Of a DNA stretch of 35,993 bases, positions 26,411-35,275 are shown one piece after another; the first letter of the stretch is position 1; each line of letters opens with the position of its first letter. The position numbers and the translations under genes were made by a program. The notes beneath the pieces were generated by a model. The model made no database searches and was not told the origin of the DNA. It saw nothing but the letters and a program-made list of their open reading frames with translations. The DNA is from Paracoccaceae bacterium (GTDB lineage Bacteria > Pseudomonadota > Alphaproteobacteria > Rhodobacterales > Rhodobacteraceae), in contig JAAEUI010000378.1 of NCBI GenBank assembly GCA_024227475.1, forward strand, positions 1-35,993, given 5' to 3'.

Positions 26411-26469
26411 TGGAGGGAAATTCAACCGTCTTGGTCTCCGAGCCGGGGCGGTGATGGAGATATACCCAA

Positions 26470-28413
26470 ATGCTAACTAAAATCCTCATCGCCAACCGCG
26501 GCGAAATCGCCTGCCGGGTCATCGAAACCTGCCGTCGCCTCGGCGTGGCCACCGTCGCCGTCTATTCCGACGCCGACGCACATGCCCGCCACGTCAAGCT
26601 GGCCGATGAAGCCATCCACATCGGCCCCGCGCCGGTGGCTGACAGCTACCTGCAGGCCGACCGCATTATTCAGGCAGCTCTCGACACAGAGGCGCAGGCC
26701 GTCCACCCCGGCTATGGCTTCCTGTCGGAGAACCCGGAGTTTGCCGATGCTCTGGCTGCTGCAGGCCTGATTTTCATCGGCCCGTCAGCGGACGCTATCC
26801 GCGCCATGGGCCTGAAAGATGCGGCCAAAGCATTGATGCAAAAGGCGAATGTACCAGTGGTGCCAGGCTACCACGGAGATAGTCAGGAAGACGAACACCT
26901 CTTTGGCGCCGCCGATGCCATCGGCTATCCGGTCCTCATCAAAGCGGTTGCCGGCGGCGGCGGCAAAGGCATGCGGCTGGTGGACACCCCAGCCGATTTT
27001 ATGGCCGCGCTGGCCTCGGCCCGCTCAGAGGCCAAGACCGCCTTTGGTAACTCGGACGTGCTGGTCGAGAAATTCGTCACCAATCCGCGCCACATCGAAA
27101 TTCAGGTGTTCGGAGACAACCACGGCGATGCTGTGTACCTGTTCGAACGCGACTGCTCGCTGCAACGCCGCCATCAGAAGGTCATCGAAGAGGCTCCGGC
27201 GCCGGGAATGACTGACGAGGTTCGCGCCGCCATGGGCAACGCCGCCGTCGCCGCAGCCAAAGCCATCGCTTACAGCGGCGCTGGCACCGTCGAGTTCATC
27301 GTCGACGGCTCCGGCCCGCTCAGAACCGACGGTTTCTGGTTCATGGAAATGAACACCCGCCTTCAGGTGGAACACCCGGTCACCGAAGCCATCACCGGAC
27401 AGGATCTGGTCGAGTGGCAACTGCGGGTCGCTTCTGGTGAACCACTGCCTAAAAAACAGGACGAACTGACAATCAACGGCTGGGCCTTCGAGGCCCGCCT
27501 GTACGCTGAAGACGTGCCCAAAGGCTTCCTCCCCGCGACCGGTACACTTACCCATTTGAAATTCCCGGCACAGGCCCGCGCGGATACCGGTGTGGAACCC
27601 GGCGACACCATAACCCCTTATTATGACCCGATGATTTCCAAGCTTATCGTGCATGGCCCGGACCGCGCGCAAGCCCTGCAACGGCTGCGCCACGCGCTCG
27701 ATCACACCGAGGTGTCCGGTCTGGTCACCAACCTGCAGTTTCTGTCAAAGCTTGCCAACCATGCCGGTTTCAGTGCGGGGGAGGTGGATACAGGCCTGAT
27801 TGACCGTGACATTGAAGAACTGAGTGCAGAGGCTGCGGCACCGCCAAGCGTAAAGGCGATTGCCGCTTTGTCACTGGCAGGTCTTGGGGTCGGGAACACC
27901 CAGTTCGAAGGTTTCTCGCTTTGGACACCATTGCGCCGCACCATCTGGTTGAATCACGGTGACGAACGGATCGGTGCCATTGTTCGCTGCCTGGACGGAG
28001 GACTCTTTGAAGTCGTGATCGACGATGTGACGACTCTTGCCAGCTACAACGGCGGCTGGATTGTTGATGGGCAAAAACGCGCCGTTCGAATTGCGCACCA
28101 CGCCAGAGGGGTCAGCATTTTCGCCCCCCAGGCTTTTCACTTTGCCCCGGTTGATCTGCTGGCCCAAAACGCCGCCGAAGAGGGTGGTGACAGTCTTATT
28201 CGCGCGCCTATGCCGGGGTTGGTAAAGGCAATGGATGTGACCGCAGGGCAGGCGGTCAGCAAAGGTGATACGCTGGCGGTTCTTGAAGCCATGAAAATGG
28301 AACACAAGCTGACCGCCTCGTTTGACACAAAAGTTGCCGAAGTGATGGTCTCGGCTGGCGATCAGGTAGAGGACGGCAGCCTGCTGATCCGGCTGGAAGA
28401 GGCGGAGGAATGA
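26470..28413 (+). CDS. mccA: 3-methylcrotonyl-CoA carboxylase alpha subunit (biotin carboxylase/BCCP)
   Basis: A 647-residue subunit. Residues about 1-445 are a biotin carboxylase with the ATP-grasp glycine loop GGGGKGMR and the EMNTRLQVEHPVTE segment; a linker domain follows, and the C-terminal biotinyl domain carries the biotin lysine K609 in EAMKMEH. It carboxylates biotin using ATP and bicarbonate and hands CO2 to MccB. ATG at 26470; GGAGA is about 9 nt upstream. Its stop overlaps the hmgL start by 4 nt (ATGA). Confidence 0.96.
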   Translation: MLTKILIANRGEIACRVIETCRRLGVATVAVYSDADAHARHVKLADEAIHIGPAPVADSYLQADRIIQAALDTEAQAVHPGYGFLSENPEFADALAAAGLIFIGPSADAIRAMGLKDAAKALMQKANVPVVPGYHGDSQEDEHLFGAADAIGYPVLIKAVAGGGGKGMRLVDTPADFMAALASARSEAKTAFGNSDVLVEKFVTNPRHIEIQVFGDNHGDAVYLFERDCSLQRRHQKVIEEAPAPGMTDEVRAAMGNAAVAAAKAIAYSGAGTVEFIVDGSGPLRTDGFWFMEMNTRLQVEHPVTEAITGQDLVEWQLRVASGEPLPKKQDELTINGWAFEARLYAEDVPKGFLPATGTLTHLKFPAQARADTGVEPGDTITPYYDPMISKLIVHGPDRAQALQRLRHALDHTEVSGLVTNLQFLSKLANHAGFSAGEVDTGLIDRDIEELSAEAAAPPSVKAIAALSLAGLGVGNTQFEGFSLWTPLRRTIWLNHGDERIGAIVRCLDGGLFEVVIDDVTTLASYNGGWIVDGQKRAVRIAHHARGVSIFAPQAFHFAPVDLLAQNAAEEGGDSLIRAPMPGLVKAMDVTAGQAVSKGDTLAVLEAMKMEHKLTASFDTKVAEVMVSAGDQVEDGSLLIRLEEAEE

Positions 28414-29270
28414 AGCCGCGGGCCGAAATCTTCGAAGTCGGCCCGCGCGACGGTTTGCAGAATGAAAAGGCGATGATTGCGACCGGCGACAAAGTAGCGC
28501 TTGTCAATCTGCTCTCAGACTGCGGGTTCCGGCGGATCGAAGTGGCGAGTTTTGTTTCATCGAAATGGGTGCCGCAAATGGCGGATGGTGCGGATGTGCT
28601 GGCGCAAATACTGCGCCGCAGCGATTGCCGCTACGCAGCATTGACGCCAAACCTGCGCGGGTATGAAGGGGCAAAGGCGGCGCAGGCTGACGAAATCGCG
28701 ATTTTTGCCTCCGCGTCGGAGGGGTTCAGCAAGGCCAACATCAATTGCTCCGTGGCGGAGAGCATTGAACGGTTCAAACCTGTGGCCAAGGCCGCACAGG
28801 CAGACGGCGTTTCGATGCGCGGTTACATCTCCTGTGTCTCAGACTGCCCGTTTGACGGACCAACTGACCCGGCACAGGTAGCTTTTGTTGCAGAGAGCCT
28901 CGCAGCATTGGGCTGCTATGAGTTGAGCCTGGGTGATACCATCGGTCAAGCAACGCCTGAGTCGATCAGCGCGATGCTAAAGGCAGTGCTGGATGTGTCC
29001 AGTGCTGATCGTCTGGCAGGGCATTATCACGACACTGCCGGGCGCGCGCTCGACAATATTCGCGTGTCGCTGGAATTCGGATTGCGGGTGTTTGATGCTT
29101 CTGTTGGCGGTCTGGGAGGTTGCCCCTACGCGCCAGGTGCGGCGGGCAACGTTGCCAGCGGCGCGGTGGCTGATCTGTTGGCTGCCGAAGGGTATAAAAC
29201 CGGGCTGGACCATGCGGCACTGGCCAAGGCCGCGAAGTTTGCAAAAACCTTGAGGACGCAGAATGTTTGA
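28410..29270 (+). CDS. hmgL: Hydroxymethylglutaryl-CoA lyase
   Basis: A 286-residue TIM-barrel lyase splitting HMG-CoA into acetoacetate and acetyl-CoA, the last step of leucine degradation. EVGPRDGLQNE at the N terminus holds the catalytic arginine and metal aspartate, HYHDTAG supplies metal histidines, and GGLGGCPYAPGA near residue 236 is the signature with the active cysteine. Also called mvaB in some genomes. ATG at 28410 overlaps the mccA stop; the downstream hydratase overlaps its last 8 nt. Confidence 0.95.
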   Translation: MKPRAEIFEVGPRDGLQNEKAMIATGDKVALVNLLSDCGFRRIEVASFVSSKWVPQMADGADVLAQILRRSDCRYAALTPNLRGYEGAKAAQADEIAIFASASEGFSKANINCSVAESIERFKPVAKAAQADGVSMRGYISCVSDCPFDGPTDPAQVAFVAESLAALGCYELSLGDTIGQATPESISAMLKAVLDVSSADRLAGHYHDTAGRALDNIRVSLEFGLRVFDASVGGLGGCPYAPGAAGNVASGAVADLLAAEGYKTGLDHAALAKAAKFAKTLRTQNV

Positions 29271-30045
29271 GACCATTGATCTGAGTGTTGATCCGCGTGG
29301 GGTTGCGACCCTGTTGCTGAACCGGGCTGAGAAACATAATTCGATGAACGCGCGGATGATTGACGAATTGACCGAGGCTGCGGCACAGATAACGGCGGAC
29401 GATGCCATTCGGGTTGTCGTATTGACCGGTGCAGGTACGAGCTTTTGTGCTGGCGGTGATCTGGGCTGGATGAAAGAACAGGTTGCGGCGGATTCCGCGC
29501 AGCGGGCAGCCGGGGCACGGAAACTGGCGATGATGCTGAACGCGCTGGACACCTTGCCCAAACCGCTGATCGGGCGGGTTCAGGGGCAGGCCTTTGGCGG
29601 TGGCATCGGGATAATGTCGGTTTGTGATGTGGCGGTTGGCGTTGAGGGCGCGAGATTTGGGTTGACCGAAACCCGGCTTGGCCTGGTCCCGGCAACAATT
29701 TCACCTTATGTGGTTGCGCGGATGGGTCCGGCTAGGGCGCGGCGGGTGATGATGTCGGCGCGGTTGTTTGACAGTGCCGAGGCGCAACGCCTAGGCCTGT
29801 TGGCACGGGTGGTTACCGCCGGTGAAATTGATGCGGCGGTTGCGGCGGAGGTGAAGCCCTATCTGAGCGCGGCGCCAGGTGCTGTGGCACGGACCAAGAA
29901 GTTGATCCGGGAGCAGGGCGGTGCGGTTTCTGAAGCTCAGATCGAGGCATCGATCGCGGCTTTGGTTGAAGTCTGGGAAGGGAGTGAAGCTGGGGAAGGG
30001 ATCGCGGCGTTTTTTGAAAAACGCAAAGCGGATTGGGTGCGGTAA
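29263..30045 (+). CDS. Enoyl-CoA hydratase family, probable methylglutaconyl-CoA hydratase
   Basis: A 260-residue crotonase-fold protein. Oxyanion-hole segments are GAGTSFCAGGDLGWM and GQAFGGGIGIMSVCDVAVG, and the trailing FGLTETRLGLVPATISPYV is typical of the 3-methylglutaconyl-CoA hydratases (LiuC type) that follow hmgL. It would hydrate 3-methylglutaconyl-CoA to HMG-CoA, filling the only missing step between MCC and HmgL. The assignment to this substrate rests on context. ATG at 29263; last gene of the operon. Confidence 0.88.
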   Translation: MFETIDLSVDPRGVATLLLNRAEKHNSMNARMIDELTEAAAQITADDAIRVVVLTGAGTSFCAGGDLGWMKEQVAADSAQRAAGARKLAMMLNALDTLPKPLIGRVQGQAFGGGIGIMSVCDVAVGVEGARFGLTETRLGLVPATISPYVVARMGPARARRVMMSARLFDSAEAQRLGLLARVVTAGEIDAAVAAEVKPYLSAAPGAVARTKKLIREQGGAVSEAQIEASIAALVEVWEGSEAGEGIAAFFEKRKADWVR

Positions 30046-30071
30046 AGGCGCCGGAACGCGAGCATCCTAGA

Positions 30072-30087
30072 CCGGGCTGAAGCCCGG
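30072..30087. other. GC-rich hairpin after the leucine operon
   Basis: CCGGGCT-GA-AGCCCGG is a perfect 7-bp inverted repeat 26 nt beyond the last stop of the operon. No U tract follows, so it is more likely a 3' end stabiliser or part of an intergenic repeat than an intrinsic terminator. Confidence 0.45.
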
Positions 30088-30135
30088 CCCACCAGTAAAC
30101 CGGAGTCAGAAAAATGCCCTGCATTCGGAATTTTT

Positions 30136-30173
30136 ATTGTTTATTAACAATAGCCTAAAAAGGAACCCTTTTT
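30136..30173. terminator. AT-rich stem pair between converging genes
   Basis: Two stems lie between converging genes: ATTGTT-TATT-AACAAT (30136-30151) and AAAAAGG-AAC-CCTTTTT (30157-30173). The second has A and T runs on both sides, so it can act as a bidirectional terminator for the leucine operon and for the minus-strand sulfotransferase. Confidence 0.55.
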
Positions 30174-30193
30174 TGGATCAGAGTGCTCTACAG

Positions 30194-31048
30194 TTAGCTC
30201 TTGCCTAACAGGTCCAGATCATCCCGCCACGCTTGTGGAACCCGATCCCCAAACTGTGCAATCACAGCGTCATACTGTGGCCTCAGCTTCGCGACCATCT
30301 CTGCCCGCAGGGAAGGCGAGAGTGGAAACTTACCTGAAACATTCCGTTGCGAACTGAAATCAGCTGGGAACGGGTCAACCTCCAGAAACTTACACAGCCG
30401 GGTTATTGCTGCTTCGCTGAACAGAATATCGTAAAATTCAAAATGCATCTGCTCGGGCGCGAAGACTGCGTTCAGGTTTGACAGCGTCCTTGAGTAGTCC
30501 CCCCGTTTGCTAAAGTTGGGTTTGTTTAGAGCAACAGGAATCAAAGCTTCCAATTCCTCCAGCGTTCCAAAATCCTCCGAAAAACGCATTTGCGACCACA
30601 GCCTGTCGACCGGGTTTCGCATCAGGAAGATAGCCTTGGTTTGAGGGAAATGCTTGCGAACAAACTCAAGCTCCGCAATGTCGAGCTTGCTGTAGGCGGG
30701 GGTAATTTCGCCGAAAACCCGCTCATCTGTCACCCTCTTGCGAAAGAACCGGCGGTAGGCCTTTGTGTCGCTGCCCATGCGGATGCGTTCGCGCAGGGCA
30801 GTGTGGGGTTTGGGCGGCACATTTGCTTGGTCCTTTTCGTGGCGCTCGCGCAGCTTCTTTTGAAACATCGGGATCGGCCATTTCCCTTCTGTCCCGCGGT
30901 TGCCGAAAAAATGCAGCTCTTTGATTGGGGACATGAAAACCTGGGGGTGGCTGCTCAGGTAATAGTGCAGCCAGGTGGTTCCGGCTTTCTGCGCTCCGAC
31001 ACCCAGCAGAAAGGTTCGGTTTTTAAGGGAGGTCAGCTTGGATTGCAT
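30194..31048 (-). CDS. Sulfotransferase domain protein
   Basis: A 284-residue single-domain PAPS-dependent sulfotransferase. The 5'-phosphosulfate loop is GAQKAGTTW at residues 18-26, the HPQVFMSPIKELHFF stretch is typical of the heparan N-sulfotransferase-like bacterial group, and the 3'-phosphate loop is RNPVDRLWSQMRF at 144-156. The acceptor is unknown; carbohydrate is most likely for this group. ATG at 31048 puts the phosphate loop at the usual distance, but its Shine-Dalgarno sequence is weak; an ATG at 31153 is an alternative. It lies divergent to nuoA and is unrelated in sequence to the TPR-sulfotransferase beyond the loops. Confidence 0.85.
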   Translation of the reverse strand: MQSKLTSLKNRTFLLGVGAQKAGTTWLHYYLSSHPQVFMSPIKELHFFGNRGTEGKWPIPMFQKKLRERHEKDQANVPPKPHTALRERIRMGSDTKAYRRFFRKRVTDERVFGEITPAYSKLDIAELEFVRKHFPQTKAIFLMRNPVDRLWSQMRFSEDFGTLEELEALIPVALNKPNFSKRGDYSRTLSNLNAVFAPEQMHFEFYDILFSEAAITRLCKFLEVDPFPADFSSQRNVSGKFPLSPSLRAEMVAKLRPQYDAVIAQFGDRVPQAWRDDLDLLGKS

Positions 31049-31201
31049 CACAGGTCGTAGCCGTTTCTGTAGGCGATAAAAACATGCGAAAAATATGCGG
31101 AAGCTGTGCTGCCAGCAAGGTGTATTCGGGCCTGTCCCGCTCAGGTCTATCATATTCCTAAAAAACAAGCTGCAGTGCGGCAATTGCAGCAGCAGCAGCG
31201 G

Positions 31202-31230
31202 TTGACCCTCCCTTGCCACAAGGATAACGT
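31202..31230 (+). promoter_or_regulatory. Probable nuo operon promoter
   Basis: TTGACC (31202-31207), a 17-nt spacer and TAACGT (31225-31230) resemble a sigma70-type promoter. Transcription would start near 31237, about 31 nt before the nuoA ATG. A small hairpin, CCCGG-CATGC-CCGGG (31243-31257), follows in the leader. Confidence 0.5.
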
Positions 31231-31267
31231 CTGGCGAGCAACCCGGCATGCCCGGGATCGCGAAAGA

Positions 31268-31651
31268 ATGTCAGAGGAGAGACCGTTGAACGCACTTTTA
31301 CTGGAGTATTTGCCGATCCTGGTTTTCCTTGCAATCGCAGTGGGCCTGGGGCTGGTTCTGATCCTGGCGGCCGTAATAATCGCCGTGCGCAACCCGGATG
31401 CGGAAAAAACCTCGGCTTATGAATGTGGTTTCAACGCCTTTGACGATGCCCGGATGAAGTTTGATGTCCGGTTTTATCTGGTTTCGATCCTGTTCATCAT
31501 TTTTGACCTAGAGGTTGCGTTTCTGTTTCCCTGGGCGGTGAGTTTCAAGGAGCTGGGCGCGCTTGGTTTCTGGTCGATGATGGTGTTCCTGGCGGTTCTG
31601 ACCATCGGGTTCGCCTATGAATGGAAGAAGGGGGCGCTGGAATGGGAATGA
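31268..31651 (+). CDS. nuoA: NADH-quinone oxidoreductase subunit A
   Basis: A 127-residue membrane subunit of complex I with three hydrophobic helices (about 14-36, 66-88, 94-115). The cysteine in SAYECGF on the loop after helix 1 and the [11 protein letters not shown] motif in helix 2 are family hallmarks; the loop contributes to the quinone site. ATG at 31268 has a weak Shine-Dalgarno sequence. TTG at 31286 has GAGGAGA 5 nt upstream and would give a 121-residue protein, so it may be the real start. Its stop overlaps the nuoB start region. Confidence 0.95.
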   Translation: MSEERPLNALLLEYLPILVFLAIAVGLGLVLILAAVIIAVRNPDAEKTSAYECGFNAFDDARMKFDVRFYLVSILFIIFDLEVAFLFPWAVSFKELGALGFWSMMVFLAVLTIGFAYEWKKGALEWE

Positions 31652-32175
31652 CGACCGCACTTAATACCGCTGGCGAGGACAAAGACGTCTCCATTCGCGC
31701 ACTCAACAACGAATTGGCGGACAAAGGGTTTCTGGTTACCTCGGTGGAAGACGTGGTGAATTGGGCACGAACCGGCTCGTTGCATTGGATGACCTTCGGG
31801 CTGGCCTGCTGTGCGGTGGAGATGATGCACACCGCCATGCCGCGTTATGACATGGAACGGTTTGGCACAGCCCCGCGGGCATCTCCGCGCCAGTCGGACC
31901 TGATGATTGTTGCGGGCACGCTGACCAACAAGATGGCCCCCGCATTGCGCAAGGTTTATGACCAGATGCCGGAGCCGCGCTATGTGCTCTCGATGGGGTC
32001 CTGCGCAAATGGTGGGGGTTACTATCATTATTCCTATTCGGTGGTGCGGGGCTGTGACCGGGTTGTGCCGGTGGACGTTTACGTTCCCGGTTGCCCGCCA
32101 ACGGCAGAGGCGTTGCTTTACGGGTTGTTACAGTTGCAACGTAAAATCCGCCGCACCGGCACTATTGTAAGGTAA
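31642..32175 (+). CDS. nuoB: NADH-quinone oxidoreductase subunit B
   Basis: A 177-residue subunit holding the terminal iron-sulfur cluster N2, which hands electrons to quinone. The four ligands are visible: C56 and C57 (LACCAVE), C121 (GSCAN) and C151 (VPGCPP). ATG at 31642 has AAGGGGG 7 nt upstream; an ATG at 31648 overlapping the nuoA stop is an alternative. nuoC starts 5 nt after its stop. Confidence 0.97.
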   Translation: MGMTTALNTAGEDKDVSIRALNNELADKGFLVTSVEDVVNWARTGSLHWMTFGLACCAVEMMHTAMPRYDMERFGTAPRASPRQSDLMIVAGTLTNKMAPALRKVYDQMPEPRYVLSMGSCANGGGYYHYSYSVVRGCDRVVPVDVYVPGCPPTAEALLYGLLQLQRKIRRTGTIVR

Positions 32176-32180
32176 GTCAT

Positions 32181-32792
32181 ATGAGCGAAGCACTGCGGGA
32201 ACTGGCCGAGGCGCTGGAAGCAAGCAAATCCGAAGCGATCCTGGGGATCACCCATTCAGATGTGAGTGAACTGACTGTCGTGGTTTCGACTTCGGCCCTG
32301 CCGGGGTTTGTCGAGCACCTTAAAACGGCGCGGGAAGGCAAGTTTTCAACGCTGGTGGATATCACCGCAGTAGATTATCCTGAGCGCGAGAAGCGCTTTG
32401 AAGTGGTCTATCATTTCCTGTCGATGTACACGAATTTGCGCGTCCGGGTGAAGGCCTGCGTGCGCGAGGACGAGGTGGTGCCTTCGATCACCGACATTCA
32501 CCCCTCGGCCAACTGGTATGAACGCGAAGTGTTTGACATGTACGGCATCATGTTTTCCGGCCATCCGGATTTGCGCCGTATCCTGACCGACTACGGCTTT
32601 CGCGGTCACCCCTTACGCAAGGATTTCCCGACCACCGGATATACCGAACTGCGCTATGACGAGGTGGCCAAGCGGGTGGTTTATGAGCCGGTGTCACTGG
32701 TGCAGGAATACCGACAGTTCGATTTCATGTCTCCCTGGGAGGGGGCGGAGTACATCCTGCCGGCTGACGAGAATGCGGAGGAGGCGAAGTGA
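32181..32792 (+). CDS. nuoC: NADH-quinone oxidoreductase subunit C
   Basis: A 203-residue peripheral-arm subunit (30 kDa subunit homologue). The signature [12 protein letters not shown] and the [14 protein letters not shown] segment near the C-terminal third are clear. It is separate from nuoD, unlike the NuoCD fusion of enterobacteria. ATG at 32181 with AAGG 8 nt upstream. Its stop overlaps the start of a 57-residue membrane protein (TGATG). Confidence 0.96.
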   Translation: MSEALRELAEALEASKSEAILGITHSDVSELTVVVSTSALPGFVEHLKTAREGKFSTLVDITAVDYPEREKRFEVVYHFLSMYTNLRVRVKACVREDEVVPSITDIHPSANWYEREVFDMYGIMFSGHPDLRRILTDYGFRGHPLRKDFPTTGYTELRYDEVAKRVVYEPVSLVQEYRQFDFMSPWEGAEYILPADENAEEAK

Positions 32793-32965
32793 TGGAGTAC
32801 ACGTTCTGGATTCTCTTTTTTGTTTTAACCGTTATTCCGATGGTTCAGTTGTTGCCGCACTTCAGCATTCACTCGGGCTGGGCGGCGGTTTGTGTTGTTC
32901 CACTGGGGACCGTCATTTTGCTGTGGATGATGGCCGCTAATCTGCGCAAGTTGGAGGAAGGCTGA
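32792..32965 (+). CDS. Small two-helix membrane protein between nuoC and nuoD
   Basis: A 57-residue protein not matched to any family I know. It begins [11 protein letters not shown]; hydrophobic helices span about residues 4-22 and 29-48, and the tail LRKLEEG is charged. It contains one cysteine. Start and stop both overlap neighbours as TGATG (nuoC stop, nuoD start), so it is translated in line with complex I subunits, which strongly supports it as a real gene. The nuo clusters of Rhodobacter and Paracoccus are known to contain extra small frames, but I cannot say this is one of them. It may be a supernumerary subunit or an assembly helper. Confidence 0.75.
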   Translation: MEYTFWILFFVLTVIPMVQLLPHFSIHSGWAAVCVVPLGTVILLWMMAANLRKLEEG

Positions 32966-34176
32966 TGGACGGTTCCTTCAAAGACGCCCAGACCGGCGAG
33001 CAACGTATCCGGAATTTCAACATCAACTTCGGGCCACAGCACCCGGCGGCGCACGGCGTGCTGCGGCTGGTGCTGGAGCTTGATGGCGAGTTGGTGGAGC
33101 GGTGCGATCCGCATATCGGCCTGCTGCATCGTGGCACCGAGAAGCTGATGGAAAGCCGCACTTACCTGCAAAGCTTGCCCTATTTCGATCGGCTCGATTA
33201 CGTTGCGCCGATGAATCAGGAACACGCCTGGTGCCTGGCGATTGAAAAGCTGACCGGCACGCAAGTGCCGCGCCGTGCCTCGCTGATCCGGGTGCTTTAT
33301 TCCGAGATCGGCCGGATTCTAAACCACATCCTCAATATCACCACTCAGGCCTTGGACGTCGGCGCGCTGACGCCGCCGCTGTGGGGGTTTGAGGAACGCG
33401 AAAAGCTGATGGTGTTTTACGAACGCGCCTGTGGCGCGCGGCTGCACGCCAACTATTTCCGCCCCGGCGGGGTGCATCAGGACCTGCCGCAGGATCTGCT
33501 GGACGACATCAAAACCTGGGCCGATGAATACCCAAAGGTGATCGCCGATCTCGACGGGTTGCTGACCGAAAACCGGATTTTCAAGCAGCGTAACGCCGAT
33601 ATCTGCGTGGTTTCCGAGCAGGAAGCGCTCGACTGGGGCTTTTCCGGTGTGATGGTGCGTGGTTCCGGCATGGCCTGGGATCTGCGCCGCGCCCAGCCGT
33701 ATGAGTGTTACGACGAGTTCGAATTCGGCATCCCGGTCGGCAAGAATGGTGATTGTTATGACCGCTACCTGTGCCGGATGCAGGAGATGCGCGAGAGCCT
33801 GAAAATCATCCATCAGGCGATTGACAAGCTGAATGCCGAGGGGCCGGGCGATGTGCTGGCTCGGGGCAAGATCACACCGCCGAAACGGGGTGATATGAAA
33901 ACCTCGATGGAAGCGCTGATCCATCACTTCAAGCTTTACACCGAAGGGTTCCACGTGCCCCAGGGCGAGGTTTACGCCGCGATTGAAGCCCCCAAAGGCG
34001 AGTTTGGCGTCTATCTGGTGAGCGATGGGTCGAACAAACCCTATCGGGCTAAGATCAGGGCGCCGGGATACCCGCACCTGCAGGCCATGGATCACCTTGC
34101 CCATGGCCACCAGCTGGCGGATGTGGCAGCGATTATCGGCACGCTTGATGTGGTGTTCGGGGAGATTGACCGGTGA
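32965..34176 (+). CDS. nuoD: NADH-quinone oxidoreductase subunit D
   Basis: A 403-residue peripheral-arm subunit (49 kDa homologue) that shapes the quinone pocket with Nuo[23 protein letters not shown] at the N terminus, [10 protein letters not shown] and the C-terminal DVVFGEIDR are family hallmarks. ATG at 32965 overlaps the stop of the small membrane protein. Its own stop overlaps a GTG start of a secreted cysteine-module protein (GTGA), where nuoE would often be expected. Confidence 0.97.
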   Translation: MDGSFKDAQTGEQRIRNFNINFGPQHPAAHGVLRLVLELDGELVERCDPHIGLLHRGTEKLMESRTYLQSLPYFDRLDYVAPMNQEHAWCLAIEKLTGTQVPRRASLIRVLYSEIGRILNHILNITTQALDVGALTPPLWGFEEREKLMVFYERACGARLHANYFRPGGVHQDLPQDLLDDIKTWADEYPKVIADLDGLLTENRIFKQRNADICVVSEQEALDWGFSGVMVRGSGMAWDLRRAQPYECYDEFEFGIPVGKNGDCYDRYLCRMQEMRESLKIIHQAIDKLNAEGPGDVLARGKITPPKRGDMKTSMEALIHHFKLYTEGFHVPQGEVYAAIEAPKGEFGVYLVSDGSNKPYRAKIRAPGYPHLQAMDHLAHGHQLADVAAIIGTLDVVFGEIDR

Positions 34177-34517
34177 CCACCGTCGCCCTGACGTTGTTAG
34201 GTACATTGCTGCTGTCCAGTGTCGCAATGGCCGCCTCGGTGCGGATCGAGGATGCGGCGGTGGCGCGTACCTATGTGGACAGGGTTTTTTCTGAGAATAA
34301 CTGCCGGATGAGCTTTGCCGATTTTGACGCACGGATGCGGGCTGACGGGATCATTCCAACCCAAGATGAAATGCACCAAGGCGATATCGGCGTGTTGAAG
34401 TTCATGCGCCAGCGCCGGGTGATGGCGGCGCTCAAATTTCTGTTCGACGAAGGGGCGCTGATACCTGATACCGTTGACAAAACGATTTCTCGATCCAGCT
34501 TCGGGGGGTGTGCCTGA
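34173..34517 (+). CDS. Secreted single-module cysteine protein (member A)
   Basis: A 114-residue protein of no family I recognise. GTG at 34173 overlaps the nuoD TGA, with GGGGAG 8 nt upstream. Residues 1-21 look like a Sec signal peptide ([21 protein letters not shown]), so the mature protein should be periplasmic. The remainder is one module: an N-terminal helix leading to NNCRMS (C44), further helices including [14 protein letters not shown], and a terminal GGCA (C113). The cysteine spacing of 69 is longer than in its paralogues, because of about 20 extra residues around residues 57-72. It is the first of four related genes. Confidence 0.72.
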   Translation: MTTVALTLLGTLLLSSVAMAASVRIEDAAVARTYVDRVFSENNCRMSFADFDARMRADGIIPTQDEMHQGDIGVLKFMRQRRVMAALKFLFDEGALIPDTVDKTISRSSFGGCA

Positions 34518-35275
34518 TGTTCCGAGGTGTTGTTTTGATCCTGGCTCTGCTGGCAAATCCGCTTGCGGCGCAGGAGGTTACACCGGTCAGTTCTGATCGG
34601 GTGGATGCCTTCTGGCAGGTCATCGCTTCCAACGGCTGCCGAATGACGCAGGATGCGGCGGAACAGGCGAGCACAGCGGCCGGGTTTGACGACCAGACAG
34701 AGGCGCGGGGGATATTTGCACAGCTTCTGTTTGACGGGCGTGCACGCATTCAAGAGGGGCAGTTGCAGGTTTTTGGCGCGCCCTGCGAATATGCGCCGAG
34801 CCCCGATTTCACCCTGGTGATTCAGGAACTGCTGGCCGCGTATGGTTGTGAACTGCTCGCAGAGGAATCCCGCCAGGCGCTGAAGGACTGGGACATTCAC
34901 CCCGGAGAGCTGAAAGCGGTGCTGCCGCTGATGGTTGCGGCCGGAATGGTATCACTGAAAGACAATGACAAGGTCATCTACATTCCACTGAAACAGTGTG
35001 AAGAAATCGGCGTGCCGATCGGCGATCAGCGGATCGACGTTGTGGTAACCCAGGAAAGCACATCACCGGATGCCTCGGTTCGCGAGCAGGTGATCGCTTT
35101 TTTTGCTGAACGCGGTTGTGCGCTGCCCCATGATGTGGCCAAACCGGCGATGATTGCCGAAGGGTTTGAATGGCGCGCGGTCGAGGATGCGGTCATGGAA
35201 ATGATTGGCCGGGGTGAAGCAATCGTAACCGGTACTGATGAAATGCTGACCCTTAAAACGGGGGCCTGTGCCTGA
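34517..35275 (+). CDS. Secreted three-module cysteine protein (member B)
   Basis: A 252-residue protein with a signal peptide ([19 protein letters not shown]) and three tandem modules of about 70 residues. Cysteines lie at 41/90, 111/161 and 201/251: spacings 49, 50 and 50, one pair per module and no other cysteine. Each module has helix, [N/Y/R]GC, helix, helix, then a strand pair ending at the second cysteine, which suggests a disulfide-pinned, winged-helix-like fold (inference). ATG at 34517 overlaps the stop of member A (TGATG). Not recognised as a known family. Confidence 0.75.
   Translation: MFRGVVLILALLANPLAAQEVTPVSSDRVDAFWQVIASNGCRMTQDAAEQASTAAGFDDQTEARGIFAQLLFDGRARIQEGQLQVFGAPCEYAPSPDFTLVIQELLAAYGCELLAEESRQALKDWDIHPGELKAVLPLMVAAGMVSLKDNDKVIYIPLKQCEEIGVPIGDQRIDVVVTQESTSPDASVREQVIAFFAERGCALPHDVAKPAMIAEGFEWRAVEDAVMEMIGRGEAIVTGTDEMLTLKTGACA

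Noticed and set aside
31106-31267. N-terminal extension of nuoA by 54 residues
   Set aside because: Passes through the probable promoter, lacks similarity to NuoA, and NuoA normally starts just before its first helix.
33319-34332. A 337-residue frame antisense to nuoD
   Set aside because: nuoD is unmistakable and the antisense frame shows no family features.
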